A DNA stretch of 64,000 nt from NCBI RefSeq assembly GCF_009709555.1, contig NZ_WJBG01000215.1, positions 43,442 to 107,441 on the forward strand. Direction: 5' to 3'. A program made the translations under genes and the position numbers. The notes under the pieces were generated by a model. That model saw only the letters and a list, made by a program, of their open reading frames with translations. It was not told the origin of the DNA and did no database searches. Below, one piece after another: positions 42,188 through 50,351 of the stretch (positions are counted from its first letter, which is position 1; each line of letters opens with the position of its first letter). This DNA is from Streptomyces blattellae. GTDB taxonomy: Bacteria; Actinomycetota; Actinomycetes; Streptomycetales; Streptomycetaceae.

Positions 42188-42526
42188 ATGAAGAAGCGCA
42201 GCATGCTCGCCATCGCCTCCCTCGCCACCGGTTTCGTCGTCGCGGCCGTGTCGCCGTCCCACGCCCACGGGGACGATCCGGCCGCGCCCACCGGTCCCAC
42301 TGCCCCCGACGGTTCCGCTGCCCCCCACGACTCGGCCGTTCTCCACGGTCCGGCCGTGCTGCACGGTCCGGCTGTTCTCGGCGGAAGCCCGGCTGTGGTC
42401 CACAGTCCGGCGGTTGTCGACGTCGACGAGACCGTGGGCACCGTCGACCCGTTCCTCGCCAGGGAGTTCCGTATGGCGCTGGACGACACCCCGCACGGGC
42501 AGAAGGGCAAGGGCAAGATCGGCTGA
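42188..42526 (+). CDS. Small secreted protein with HGPAVL repeats
   Basis: 112 residues. Signal peptide (MKKRSMLAIASLATGFVVAA, cleavage near SHA-HGDD at residue 26). The mature protein has a low-complexity Ala/Pro/Val region with repeats SAVLHGPAVLHGPAVL and SPAVVHSPAVV, followed by a charged tail ending HGQKGKGKIG. The function is unknown. Confidence 0.5.
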   Translation: MKKRSMLAIASLATGFVVAAVSPSHAHGDDPAAPTGPTAPDGSAAPHDSAVLHGPAVLHGPAVLGGSPAVVHSPAVVDVDETVGTVDPFLAREFRMALDDTPHGQKGKGKIG

Positions 42527-42670
42527 CGAGGCCGACGGCCGGAGCGCGGCGCCGGTGTCCCCGCTGTCGGGGCCACCGGCGTCCTGCGTCTGTGCGCCCT
42601 CAACGAGGGCTGGTTTTGGTGGCAGGGTGGAGCGGGCAAGCCACAGGGGGCCAACAGAAGAGGGGGAACC

Positions 42671-43711
42671 GTGATCGTCTGGATCAACGGTGCGTTCGGT
42701 GCGGGGAAGACCACCACCGCACGGGAACTGATCGACCTGATCCCGAACAGCACGCTCTTCGACCCTGAGGTCATCGGCGGAGCGCTCACCCACCTGCTCC
42801 CGCCCAAGCACCTCGCCGAGGTCGGCGACTACCAGGATCTGCCGATCTGGCGGCGGCTGGTGATCGACACTGCGGCCGCGCTGCTCGCCGAACTCGGCGG
42901 CACGCTGGTGGTCCCGATGACCCTGCTGCGCCAGGACTACCGCGACGAGATCTTCGGCGGACTCGCCGCACGCCGGATCAGTGTCCGGCATGTCCTCCTC
43001 GCCCCGGCGGAAACGATCCTGCGTGAGCGAATAGCCGGGCGGGAGCTCCCGCCCGACCTGCCCGACGGCGAGATGCGCGTACGGCAGTGGTCGTACGACC
43101 ATATAGAGCCGTACCGCGCCGCCCTCGCGTCCTGGCTCACCGCCGACGCCCACCCCGTCGACACCAGCGCCCTCACCCCGTACGAGACCGCCGTCCGCAT
43201 CGTCGACGCGGTCAGCAGTGGGAGCGTTCCGGTATGTGACATAGTACAAACCCCGGAGCCCACCGCCGAGACGATCGCCGCCGGTGTCCTCCTCTTCGAC
43301 GAGCACGACCGGGTGCTGCTGGTCGACCCGACCTACAAGGCCGGCTGGGAGTTCCCGGGCGGCGTCGTCGAACCCGGTGAGGCGCCCGCGCGCGCGGGCA
43401 TGCGCGAGGTCACCGAGGAGACCGGGATACGGCTCGACGACGTACCCCGTCTCCTCGTCGTGGACTGGGAACCCCCCGCCCCGCCCGGCTTCGGCGGCCT
43501 GCGCCTCCTCTACGACGGCGGGCACCTCGACTCCACCGAGGCCCACCGGCTCCTGCTGCCCGGCCCCGAACTGCGGGACTGGCGCTTCGCCACCGAGGCG
43601 GAGGCCGCCGACCTGCTCCCACCCGTCCGCTACGAGCGGCTCCGGTGGGCACTGCGGGCACGGGAACGCGGGGCCGCGCTGTATCTGGAGGCGGGGATTC
43701 CGACGCCGTGA
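42671..43711 (+). CDS. TmrB-like P-loop ATPase fused to a NUDIX hydrolase
   Basis: 346 residues in two domains. Residues 1-185 match the TmrB tunicamycin-resistance family: IVWINGAFGAGKTTTA with P-loop GAFGAGKT at 7-14, LFDPEVIGGAL, LPIWRRLVIDTAAALL and LVVPMTLL. Residues 195-335 form a NUDIX domain with the box GGVVEPGEAPARAGMREVTEETGI at about 230-253. TmrB binds ATP and tunicamycin; NUDIX enzymes cleave nucleoside diphosphate-X compounds. Fusion suggests handling of a nucleotide-linked toxin or metabolite. GTG start at 42671 after AGGGGGAA. Confidence 0.85.
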   Translation: MIVWINGAFGAGKTTTARELIDLIPNSTLFDPEVIGGALTHLLPPKHLAEVGDYQDLPIWRRLVIDTAAALLAELGGTLVVPMTLLRQDYRDEIFGGLAARRISVRHVLLAPAETILRERIAGRELPPDLPDGEMRVRQWSYDHIEPYRAALASWLTADAHPVDTSALTPYETAVRIVDAVSSGSVPVCDIVQTPEPTAETIAAGVLLFDEHDRVLLVDPTYKAGWEFPGGVVEPGEAPARAGMREVTEETGIRLDDVPRLLVVDWEPPAPPGFGGLRLLYDGGHLDSTEAHRLLLPGPELRDWRFATEAEAADLLPPVRYERLRWALRARERGAALYLEAGIPTP

Positions 43712-43721
43712 CCTCGCCTGG

Positions 43722-44759
43722 TCACGGGCGCGGGGTGAGCGCGGTGCGGAGCGCCTCGTACGGATACGGCGTCTGACGGCTCTCGTCCCGGAGCCGTCGG
43801 ATGAAGCCCGCCATCACCGAGGCCGTCCGGGCATGCCGGGTCACGACGCTCGCCGCGACGGGCGGCAGCCCGGCCGGTGGCGCCCCCTCGGCACACGCGC
43901 GCATGAAGGCGTCGCGCTCCTCGCTGTCGCAGCCCCGCAGGGTGGTGACGAGCCAGTTCGCGAGATACCCGGTGGCATACGCGCGGTCGTAGTCACGGTG
44001 CCGGTCGTGGAAGTCCCTCTCCTCAGTGGTCAGCCGGAAGCGGGAGGAGAGGGCGAGGCCGTAGTCGGTGAGATAGAGGCGGTGGCCGTCGGTGAGGATG
44101 TTGCCGAAGTGGGTGTCCAGGTGGAGGAGTGCGTGGTCGCGGAGGAAGGCGACGACGGCATCGAGTTCGCTCTCCACGAAGGCGCAGGCCGTGTCGTCCG
44201 TGGTGAGTTGCCCGGTGAGCCAGTCGTGCAGGGTGTAGGGCACGTACTCCAGGAACAGGGCCAGGCTCGCGGAAGCGGACCGCAGCGCCTCGATCCGCGC
44301 CCGCACCTGCTCGGCGCCTCCCCAGTAGGCGACGGTCCGCTCCACGTCGGCCAGTTCCTTCGGGAGCGGCTGGACCTCGTCGGGCAGCACCCGCCAGTGG
44401 TGCAGCAGCGGGAACCCGGGGAACCGGCCCGTCAGCACCCAGTTCGTCGTCATCTCGTGGGCGGCCAGCTCACGCCAGGCCCCGCCACCCGGGCCGCCGA
44501 TGTTGTACCTGCAGAACGCCGGCAGCCCGAAGAGGTTCGCCGTGGAGCGGACGTTCGCCGGACGCAGCTCCAGGTCCGTGACGGGTACCCGCTTCACGAA
44601 CACGCGGTGCCCGTCCACCTCCGCGACCGCGCCGCGCCCGCCGATACCGGTGGTGACGGAGGCGCTCGCCGCCACCAGCTCGGCCAGTTCGTGGTCGCTG
44701 AGGAGAGCGAGACAGGTCGCGATGTCGCCGTGCGCGTCGAGGCGTGCCGTGGGGGACAT
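43722..44759 (-). CDS. Protein-kinase/aminoglycoside-phosphotransferase-fold protein
   Basis: 345 residues. A kinase-like fold: glycine-rich ATP loop ASVTTGIGGRGAVAEVDGHRVFVKRV with the Lys, the catalytic loop HLDTHFGNIL where Asp and Asn fit the HxDxxxxN pattern, and LTDYGLALSSRF in place of DFG. The FPLLHHWRVLP and SEERDFHDRHRDYDRAYATGYLANW regions are typical of a Streptomyces family annotated as protein kinase. Substrate could be a small molecule or a protein. Start ATG 44759 is 11 bases after the stop of the M20 gene, so they are co-transcribed. Confidence 0.78.
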   Translation of the reverse strand: MSPTARLDAHGDIATCLALLSDHELAELVAASASVTTGIGGRGAVAEVDGHRVFVKRVPVTDLELRPANVRSTANLFGLPAFCRYNIGGPGGGAWRELAAHEMTTNWVLTGRFPGFPLLHHWRVLPDEVQPLPKELADVERTVAYWGGAEQVRARIEALRSASASLALFLEYVPYTLHDWLTGQLTTDDTACAFVESELDAVVAFLRDHALLHLDTHFGNILTDGHRLYLTDYGLALSSRFRLTTEERDFHDRHRDYDRAYATGYLANWLVTTLRGCDSEERDAFMRACAEGAPPAGLPPVAASVVTRHARTASVMAGFIRRLRDESRQTPYPYEALRTALTPRP

Positions 44760-44770
44760 GTCCCGGCGGC

Positions 44771-46126
44771 TCAGCTGCCCGCGTAGTTGCGCAGGAACAG
44801 GGCCTCGGCGACCGAGAGCCGCTCCAGTTCCTGCGGGGACACGCTCTCGTTCACCGCGTGGATCTGGGCCTCCGGCTCGCTCAGGCCGATGAGCAGGATC
44901 TCGGCGGCCGGGTAGAGGGCGGCGAGGGTGTTGCAGAGCGGGATGGAGCCGCCCTGGCCGGCGTACTGCATGTCCTGGCCCGGGTAGGCCACCGCCATCG
45001 CGTCCGCCATCGCCTGGTACGCCGGGCTGCTCGTGTCGGCGCGGAAAGCCTGGCCCTGGCCGATCTGCTCGGAGTGCACCCGGGCGCCCCACGGCGTGTG
45101 GGCCTCCAGGTGGGCCTGCAGGAGCTTGGTCGCCTCGGCCGCGTCCACGCCCGGCGGCACCCGCAGGCTGATCAGCGCGCGGGCGCTCGCCTGCACGGAC
45201 GGGGTGGCGCCGACGACGGGCGGGCAGTCGATGCCGAGGACGGTGACGGCGGGGCGGGCCCAGATGCGGTCGGCGACCGTGCCGGAGCCGATCAGCTCTA
45301 CGCCGTCCAGGACCTTGGCGTCCGTGCGGAACTGCGCCTCGTCGTAACTCAGCCCGTCCCACGACGTCCCGTCGGTGAGCCCGTCGACCGTCGTGGAACC
45401 GTCCTGCGCCCGCAGCGAGTCCAGTACGCGGATCAGCGCGCCCAGCGCGTCGGGCGCGGCGCCGCCGAACTGGCCCGAGTGCAGGTTGCCTTCGAGCGTG
45501 TCGATCCGGACCCGGACGAGGGTCATACCGCGCAGGGTGGAGGTGACCGTCGGCAGGCCGACGCGGAAGTTGCCCGCGTCGCCGATGACGATGGCGTCGG
45601 CCTCCAGGAGGTCCGGATGCTCCTCGGCGTACCGCTCCAGACCGCCGGTGCCCATCTCCTCGGAGCCCTCGGCTATCACCTTGACGTGCACCGGCACGCC
45701 GCCGTTCGCCTTCAGGGCGCGCAGCGCGAGCAGGTGCATGATCACGCCGCCCTTGCAGTCGGCGGCACCGCGCCCGTACCAGCGGCCGTCACGCTCGGTC
45801 AGTTCGAAGGGCGGGGTGGTCCACGCGGCCTCGTCGAGCGGCGGCTGCACGTCGTAGTGGGCGTACAGCAGGACCGTCTTCGCGCCCTCGGGGCCGGGCA
45901 GATACCCGTACACGGACTGTGTGCCGTCGGGGGTGTCGAGCAGGGCCACGTCCTGGAAGCCCTCGGCGCGCAGCGCGTCGGCGACCCAGTTCGCGGCGCC
46001 CTCGCTCTCGCTCCGCGGGAACTGGCCGAAGTCCGCCACCGATTTGAACGCCACCAGTTCGGTGAGCTCCGCCCGCGCCCCGGGCATCAGCGAGGCGACG
46101 GTCTCGGCGACCGGATTCGACGACAT
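44771..46126 (-). CDS. M20-family metallodipeptidase
   Basis: 451 residues. Zinc-binding residues are in LLYAHYDVQPP, GRGAADCKGG, IAEGSEEMGTGG and VIGDAGN, with the C-terminal histidine in EAQIHAVNESV. The lid/dimerisation domain spans about residues 195-345. It resembles cytosolic dipeptidases and the mycothiol/glutathione-type M20 peptidases. AAGGAG lies 8 bases before the ATG at 46126. Followed by the kinase-like gene. Confidence 0.92.
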   Translation of the reverse strand: MSSNPVAETVASLMPGARAELTELVAFKSVADFGQFPRSESEGAANWVADALRAEGFQDVALLDTPDGTQSVYGYLPGPEGAKTVLLYAHYDVQPPLDEAAWTTPPFELTERDGRWYGRGAADCKGGVIMHLLALRALKANGGVPVHVKVIAEGSEEMGTGGLERYAEEHPDLLEADAIVIGDAGNFRVGLPTVTSTLRGMTLVRVRIDTLEGNLHSGQFGGAAPDALGALIRVLDSLRAQDGSTTVDGLTDGTSWDGLSYDEAQFRTDAKVLDGVELIGSGTVADRIWARPAVTVLGIDCPPVVGATPSVQASARALISLRVPPGVDAAEATKLLQAHLEAHTPWGARVHSEQIGQGQAFRADTSSPAYQAMADAMAVAYPGQDMQYAGQGGSIPLCNTLAALYPAAEILLIGLSEPEAQIHAVNESVSPQELERLSVAEALFLRNYAGS

Positions 46127-46259
46127 GGGCACGCTCCTTGTGGGTGCGACGTTGTGACGAGTAAGTGCTGTGATCCTCCCACAGCGGCCTTCGGCGACGG
46201 CCGCCGTAGGATGCGGGAGACAGGTGCGGCAGCGGCTTGATCGGGAGCAGTAGACCATC

Positions 46260-47525
46260 GTGAGCAGCGAGAACTCTTCGGCGGACGGCGTGCAGCGGGT
46301 GTGGGACGTCGTCGTGGTGGGTGCGGGACCCGCAGGGGCCTCGGCCGCGTATGCGGCGGCGGTGGCGGGGCGCCGCGTCCTGTTGCTGGAGAAGGCCGAA
46401 CTGCCGCGCTACAAGACATGCGGCGGCGGCATCATCGGCCCCTCGCGCGACTCCCTGCCGCCCGGCTTCGAACTGCCGCTGCGGGACCGGGTGCACGCGG
46501 TCACGTTCTCCAACAACGGGCGCTTCACGCGCACGCGCCGCTCCCGGCAGATGCTGTTCGGCCTGATCAACCGGCCCGAGTTCGACCAGCAACTCGTCGA
46601 GCACGCCCAGAAGGCGGGCGCCGACCTGCGTACGGGCGTCACGGTGGCGCGGGTCGAGCAGCACGGGTCGGCGGTGCCGGACCGGCGGACTGTCGCCGTC
46701 GTCCTGCAGGGCGGCGAGACACTGCTCGCGCGGGCCGTGGTGGGCGCCGACGGCAGCGCCAGCCGGATAGGGGCGCACGTCGGCGTGAAGCTCGACCAGG
46801 TCGATCTGGGCCTGGAAGCGGAGATCCCGGTGCCGCGGACCGTCGCCGAGGACTGGAAGGGGCGGGTGCTCATCGACTGGGGGCCCCTGCCCGGCAGTTA
46901 CGGCTGGGTGTTTCCCAAGGGGGACACACTGACGGTCGGGGTCATCTCGGCGCGGGGCGAGGGAGCGGCGACGAAGCGGTATCTGGAGGACTTCGTCGGC
47001 CGGCTCGGGCTCGCCGGGTTCGAACCCAGCGTCTCCTCCGGCCACTTGACGCGCTGCCGCGCCGCCGACTCGCCGCTGTCGCGGGGGCGGGTGCTGGTGT
47101 GCGGGGATGCGGCGGGGCTGCTTGAGCCGTGGACGCGCGAGGGCATCTCGTTCGCGCTGCGGTCGGGGCGGCTCGCGGGGGAGTGGGCGGTGCGGATCGC
47201 CGAGGCGAACGACGCGGTGGACACCCGGCGCCAGGCCCTGAACTACGCCTTCGCCATCAAGGCGGGGCTGGGCGTGGAGATGGCCGTCGGCAAGCGGATG
47301 CTGACCCTGTTCGAGCGCCGCCCCGGGCTCTTCCATGCGGCGCTGACCGGCTTCCGGCCCGCCTGGAAGGCATTCACGGACATCACGCGCGGTGTGACGT
47401 CGCTGGGCGAGCTCGTCCGCTCCCATCCGATGGCCCAGCGCGCCCTGACCGCGCTGGACCGCCGGCCGGTGGGCGGCGAGGCCGGTGATGCCGGGGAGGC
47501 GGGCGAGGTCAGCTCTCGACCGTGA
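46260..47525 (+). CDS. Geranylgeranyl-reductase-family FAD oxidoreductase
   Basis: 421 residues. FAD-binding VVVVGAGPAGASAAYAAA near residue 18, the family CGGG motif in RYKTCGGGIIGPSRDSLP, VVGADGSASRIGAHVGVK and the second FAD motif VLVCGDAAGLLEPWTREGISFALRSG. Members reduce polyprenyl chains of lipids or quinones. GTG start at 46260. The 3' end overlaps the relic below by 17 bp on the other strand. Located divergent from the dipeptidase gene. Confidence 0.88.
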   Translation: MSSENSSADGVQRVWDVVVVGAGPAGASAAYAAAVAGRRVLLLEKAELPRYKTCGGGIIGPSRDSLPPGFELPLRDRVHAVTFSNNGRFTRTRRSRQMLFGLINRPEFDQQLVEHAQKAGADLRTGVTVARVEQHGSAVPDRRTVAVVLQGGETLLARAVVGADGSASRIGAHVGVKLDQVDLGLEAEIPVPRTVAEDWKGRVLIDWGPLPGSYGWVFPKGDTLTVGVISARGEGAATKRYLEDFVGRLGLAGFEPSVSSGHLTRCRAADSPLSRGRVLVCGDAAGLLEPWTREGISFALRSGRLAGEWAVRIAEANDAVDTRRQALNYAFAIKAGLGVEMAVGKRMLTLFERRPGLFHAALTGFRPAWKAFTDITRGVTSLGELVRSHPMAQRALTALDRRPVGGEAGDAGEAGEVSSRP

Positions 47526-47751
47526 TCCGGAACACCGGGTGGTCGGGGGCGATGCGCCGCAGCTCCTCGTCGGAGGAGCCGGGGCCGACGCCCTTGAAGA
47601 ACACGCCGACCTCGGCCTTCCATCGCTTGAGGTAGGCACGCAGCAGCGGGGGCTTGTCGTCGTCGGCGACCTCGGTCGCGGTGAACGTCTCCACCTTCTT
47701 GCCGAGCCGCAGCTCACCGCCGCCCGCGGCCCGCATGTTGTGCGTCCACAC
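47509..47751 (-). pseudogene. 5'-truncated deazaflavin-dependent nitroreductase-family gene
   Basis: 80 residues beginning VWTHNMRAAGGGELRLGKK and continuing VETFTATEVADDDKPPLLRAYLKRWKAEVGVFF to RIAPDHPVFRITVE. This is the C-terminal half of the F420-dependent nitroreductase-like family (normal length about 140). The N-terminal half with the barrel start is absent; the DUF6332 gene occupies that position. A short product from the GTG cannot be excluded but would lack much of the cofactor site. Confidence 0.6.
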
Positions 47752-47811
47752 GTCAGCCGCACGATGGTGAGGCTGGACGCCCCGGGACCGCGCCCAACTC
47801 GACGTGCCGGC

Positions 47812-48096
47812 CTACGAGTCGGGGCTGGTGCGGCCGGGCCGGCTGGGCTGAGGCGGCTGCCGGAAGCGGAGCAGCACGCTGACGACACGGGCGGCGAAGA
47901 GCGCCGGCGCGAGCACGAGCCCGGTGCGCAGCAGCAACGTCTCCATGGTGTCGGGCAGTTCGAAGAGCAGTGCCGGACCCGCGACGGCCGCGAACACGAC
48001 GGCCGCCGCGAACGCCGCGCTGCACAGGGCGTATCCGATCTCGACGGTGATCGCGTCCCGCCGGGCCTGGTCGCGCCGTCCCCCGTATCCGGTCAC
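47812..48096 (-). CDS. DUF6332 family small membrane protein
   Basis: 94 residues. RRDQARRDAITVEIGYALCSAAF is the family opening; two membrane helices follow (about 20-45 and 55-80, ending AARVVSVLLRF) with a Pro-rich tail. GTG start at 48096. A Streptomyces-specific family of unknown role. It stops 60 bp before the truncated nitroreductase-family relic. Confidence 0.7.
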   Translation of the reverse strand: MTGYGGRRDQARRDAITVEIGYALCSAAFAAAVVFAAVAGPALLFELPDTMETLLLRTGLVLAPALFAARVVSVLLRFRQPPQPSRPGRTSPDS

Positions 48097-48112
48097 CCGC
48101 GCAGTCTCACAG

Positions 48113-48154
48113 GCGTGCGCCCGGCGGAGCAAGCAGGCTCCGCCGGGCGCACGC
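48113..48154. terminator. Perfect 18-bp stem terminator downstream of MFS gene
   Basis: GCGTGCGCCCGGCGGAGC at 48113-48130 pairs exactly with its complement at 48137-48154 around loop AAGCAG. It sits between the end of the MFS gene (48318, minus strand) and the start of the DUF6332 gene (48096). The stem is unusually long and GC-rich. Confidence 0.75.
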
Positions 48155-48317
48155 GTGGAGGCGTTCCCCTCGGCAGATCGGCCGAAGTCGGCTACGGTTC
48201 GGCAGCGCCCCAAAGGGGCCCGTGGAACTGCGCGACCAGCCACGATGGCGCCGCGGTCGAACGACGGCACATCACGGCCCCCGGCGGAGCCGCGCATGGA
48301 CACAGCCAGCGGAGCGC

Positions 48318-49793
48318 CTAGTCGCGTACGGCCACGCGCTCCGCCTCCCGCACCGTGGACTTGGCGACGACGACGGAACGCTGCGGACGGCGGGTGCGCA
48401 AGCCCGTGAGGGTGATCAGCAGTCCGGCGACGGCGACGCCCGTCACGACGACCAGGCCGGGGCGGTAGCTGTCGAGGACGGCCTGCGGGGTGGCGTTCTC
48501 GGGAGCGCCCGCGGTGACCACCGCCGTCACGACGGCCAGGAAGATCGCGCCGCCCACCTGGACCGAGGTGTTGAGCAGACCGGAGACCATGCCCTGCTCG
48601 TGGTCCTCGACCCCGTTGGTGGCCTGGATGTTGAGCGAGGGGAAGACCAGCGCGCAGGCGGCGCCGATCAGCAGCATCGACGGCAGGATGACCGCCGCGT
48701 AGACCGGGTCGAGGTCGACGCGCAGGAACAGCGCGTACCCGACGGTCATCAGCGCGAAGCCCGCCGCGATGAGCCGCTGCGTGCCGAACCGGTCGACGAG
48801 CGAACCCACCTTCGTCGAGGAGAGCGCCACCAGCGCGCCCGCGGGCAGGAAGGCGAGCGCCGTGTGCAGCGCCGACCAGCCGAGCAGCGACTGCATGTAC
48901 AGCGTGACCAGGAACTGGAAGCCGACGTACGACCCGAAGAAGGCCATCGCGCCGAGCTGGGCGCGGATCTGGCTGCCGGAGCGCAGCACGCCGAGCCGGA
49001 TCAGCGGCCCCGGCGAACGCCGTTCGACCGCGACGAACACCGTCAGGAGCACGGCGACGGCGAGGAAGGACAGCAGCGTACGGGCGGATCCCCAGCCGAC
49101 CTCGGGGGCCTGTACGACGGTGAAGACCAGCAGCAGCATCGACGCGGTGCCGAGTACGGCGCCGGGGATGTCGTAGCCGTTGTGGTCCTTCTCGCGGTCG
49201 CTGCGCGGCAGCAGCTTCAGTCCCGCGATGAGGGCGAGCAGGGCGATGGGCGCGGGCAGCAGCATGGTCAGGCGCCAGCTGGCCTCGGTGAGCAGACCGG
49301 ACAGCACCAGGCCCATCGAGAAACCGGTGGCCGCGCAGGTGGTGTAGATGGACAGGGCCCGGTTGCGCAGCGGGCCCTCGGGGAAGGTCGTGGTGATGAT
49401 CGACAGGCCGGCGGGCGCCGTGAACGCCGCGCTCAGGCCCTTGATGAAGCGGCTGGCGATCAGCAGCGGGCCGGAGTCGACGAGCCCGCCGAGCAGCGAG
49501 GCGAGCGCGAAGACACCCAGGGCCACCAGGAACACCTGGCGCCGGCCCAGCAGGTCGGCGGTCCGTCCGCCGAGCAGCAGCAGGCCGCCGTATCCCAGGA
49601 TGTAGCCGCTGACGATCCACTGCAGCGTCGAGGTGGACAGACCGAGGTCGGCGCCTATGGACGGCAGGGCGACGCCGACCATCGACACGTCCAGCGCGTC
49701 CAGGAACATCGCGGCGCAGAGCACCAGCAGGGTTCCCCACAGCCGGGGCGTCCAACGTCCGTCGGACGTGGGGGTGGTGAGCGGAGAAGTCAT
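48318..49793 (-). CDS. MFS drug efflux transporter, DHA2 (EmrB/QacA) family
   Basis: 491 residues with about 14 membrane helices. Motif D1/A: LDVSMVGVALPSIGADLG and GGRTADLLGRRQVFL; motif C region ATGFSMGLVLSGLL. It exports drugs or metabolites using the proton gradient. Divergent from a MarR regulator, a standard resistance pairing. A -10 TAGTGT lies 7 bases before the ATG at 49793, with TTGCAT as -35, so the mRNA is probably leaderless. Confidence 0.92.
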   Translation of the reverse strand: MTSPLTTPTSDGRWTPRLWGTLLVLCAAMFLDALDVSMVGVALPSIGADLGLSTSTLQWIVSGYILGYGGLLLLGGRTADLLGRRQVFLVALGVFALASLLGGLVDSGPLLIASRFIKGLSAAFTAPAGLSIITTTFPEGPLRNRALSIYTTCAATGFSMGLVLSGLLTEASWRLTMLLPAPIALLALIAGLKLLPRSDREKDHNGYDIPGAVLGTASMLLLVFTVVQAPEVGWGSARTLLSFLAVAVLLTVFVAVERRSPGPLIRLGVLRSGSQIRAQLGAMAFFGSYVGFQFLVTLYMQSLLGWSALHTALAFLPAGALVALSSTKVGSLVDRFGTQRLIAAGFALMTVGYALFLRVDLDPVYAAVILPSMLLIGAACALVFPSLNIQATNGVEDHEQGMVSGLLNTSVQVGGAIFLAVVTAVVTAGAPENATPQAVLDSYRPGLVVVTGVAVAGLLITLTGLRTRRPQRSVVVAKSTVREAERVAVRD

Positions 49794-49800
49794 GCCGAAG

Positions 49801-49835
49801 ACACTACATGCGTATGCATCGAATGCAAGCGCATT
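49801..49835. promoter_or_regulatory. MFS promoter with overlapping MarR-type palindromes
   Basis: On the minus strand TTGCAT (49828-49823), 16-bp spacer, TAGTGT (49806-49801) form the MFS promoter. Two palindromes overlap it: ATGC-GTAT-GCAT (49808-49819) in the spacer and AATGC-AAGC-GCATT (49822-49835) over the -35. Repeated ATGC/GCAT half-sites fit a MarR dimer; the next gene encodes one. Confidence 0.65.
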
Positions 49836-49880
49836 TAATTCTGATGCAACAAAGCTCCTTCTCTGCTACGGTGCCGCGCT

Positions 49881-50291
49881 ATGGCGGCGAAGAAGCCCGA
49901 ACAGGCGCTCGTGGAACAGTGGCGCGACATGCTCGCACTCCATGCGCGGACCCAGTGCGAACTCGACCGTGCCCTCCACCGACACGGCCTGTGCGCAAGC
50001 GACTTCGAGGTGCTCGACGTGCTGGCCGAGGCGCGCGCGGTGGACGGCATCTGTGCCTACCGCGTCCAGGAGATCGCCGAGCGGGTCCATCTCACCCAGA
50101 GCGCGCTGTCCCGGCTGGTCGCCCGGCTGGAGAGGGACGGTCTCGTCGAGCGCGGCATGTGCTCGGAGGACCGGCGGGGCGTCAAGGTGGCGCTCACCCC
50201 GAAGGGGCGCTCGCTGCACGGCGAGGTGCTGCCGGTGCAGCGCGAGGTGCTGACGCGGATGCTCGCCGGGGTCAGCTCCGGCTCCCCGTGA
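49881..50291 (+). CDS. MarR-family transcriptional regulator
   Basis: 136 residues. Winged helix: CASDFEVLDVLAEA, then AYRVQEIAERVHLTQSALSRLVARLERDGLVERGMCSEDRRGVKVALTPKG, a textbook MarR recognition helix and wing. Expected to repress the divergent MFS exporter until an inducer binds. TACGGT at 49867-49872 is a possible -10 only 8 bases before the ATG, suggesting a leaderless transcript here too. Confidence 0.92.
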   Translation: MAAKKPEQALVEQWRDMLALHARTQCELDRALHRHGLCASDFEVLDVLAEARAVDGICAYRVQEIAERVHLTQSALSRLVARLERDGLVERGMCSEDRRGVKVALTPKGRSLHGEVLPVQREVLTRMLAGVSSGSP

Positions 50292-50351
50292 TGGCCGATC
50301 TCAGCTCCGGGTGACGGCGGATCTCAGCTTCACGTGACGGCGGACTTCTCC
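50288..50351 (+). repeat. 23-bp tandem repeat at the junction of marR and MDMPI genes
   Basis: GTGATGGCCGATCTCAGCTCCGG (50288-50310, 23 bp) is followed by a 23-bp copy differing at a few positions (50311-50333) and an 18-bp partial copy (50334-50351). The first contains the marR stop codon, the second the stop codon of the convergent isomerase-family gene. Confidence 0.8.

Noticed and set aside
40500..43546. Very long minus-strand open frame of about 1000 codons
   Set aside because: Composition-driven shadow covering the ROK kinase, hypothetical genes and TmrB-NUDIX gene; no domain resemblance apart from the 112-residue gene at 41728-42066.
48113..48154. Perfect 18-bp inverted repeat as the end of an insertion sequence
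   Set aside because: Single locus with 6-base loop, between gene end and gene start, no transposase; a terminator is the simpler explanation.
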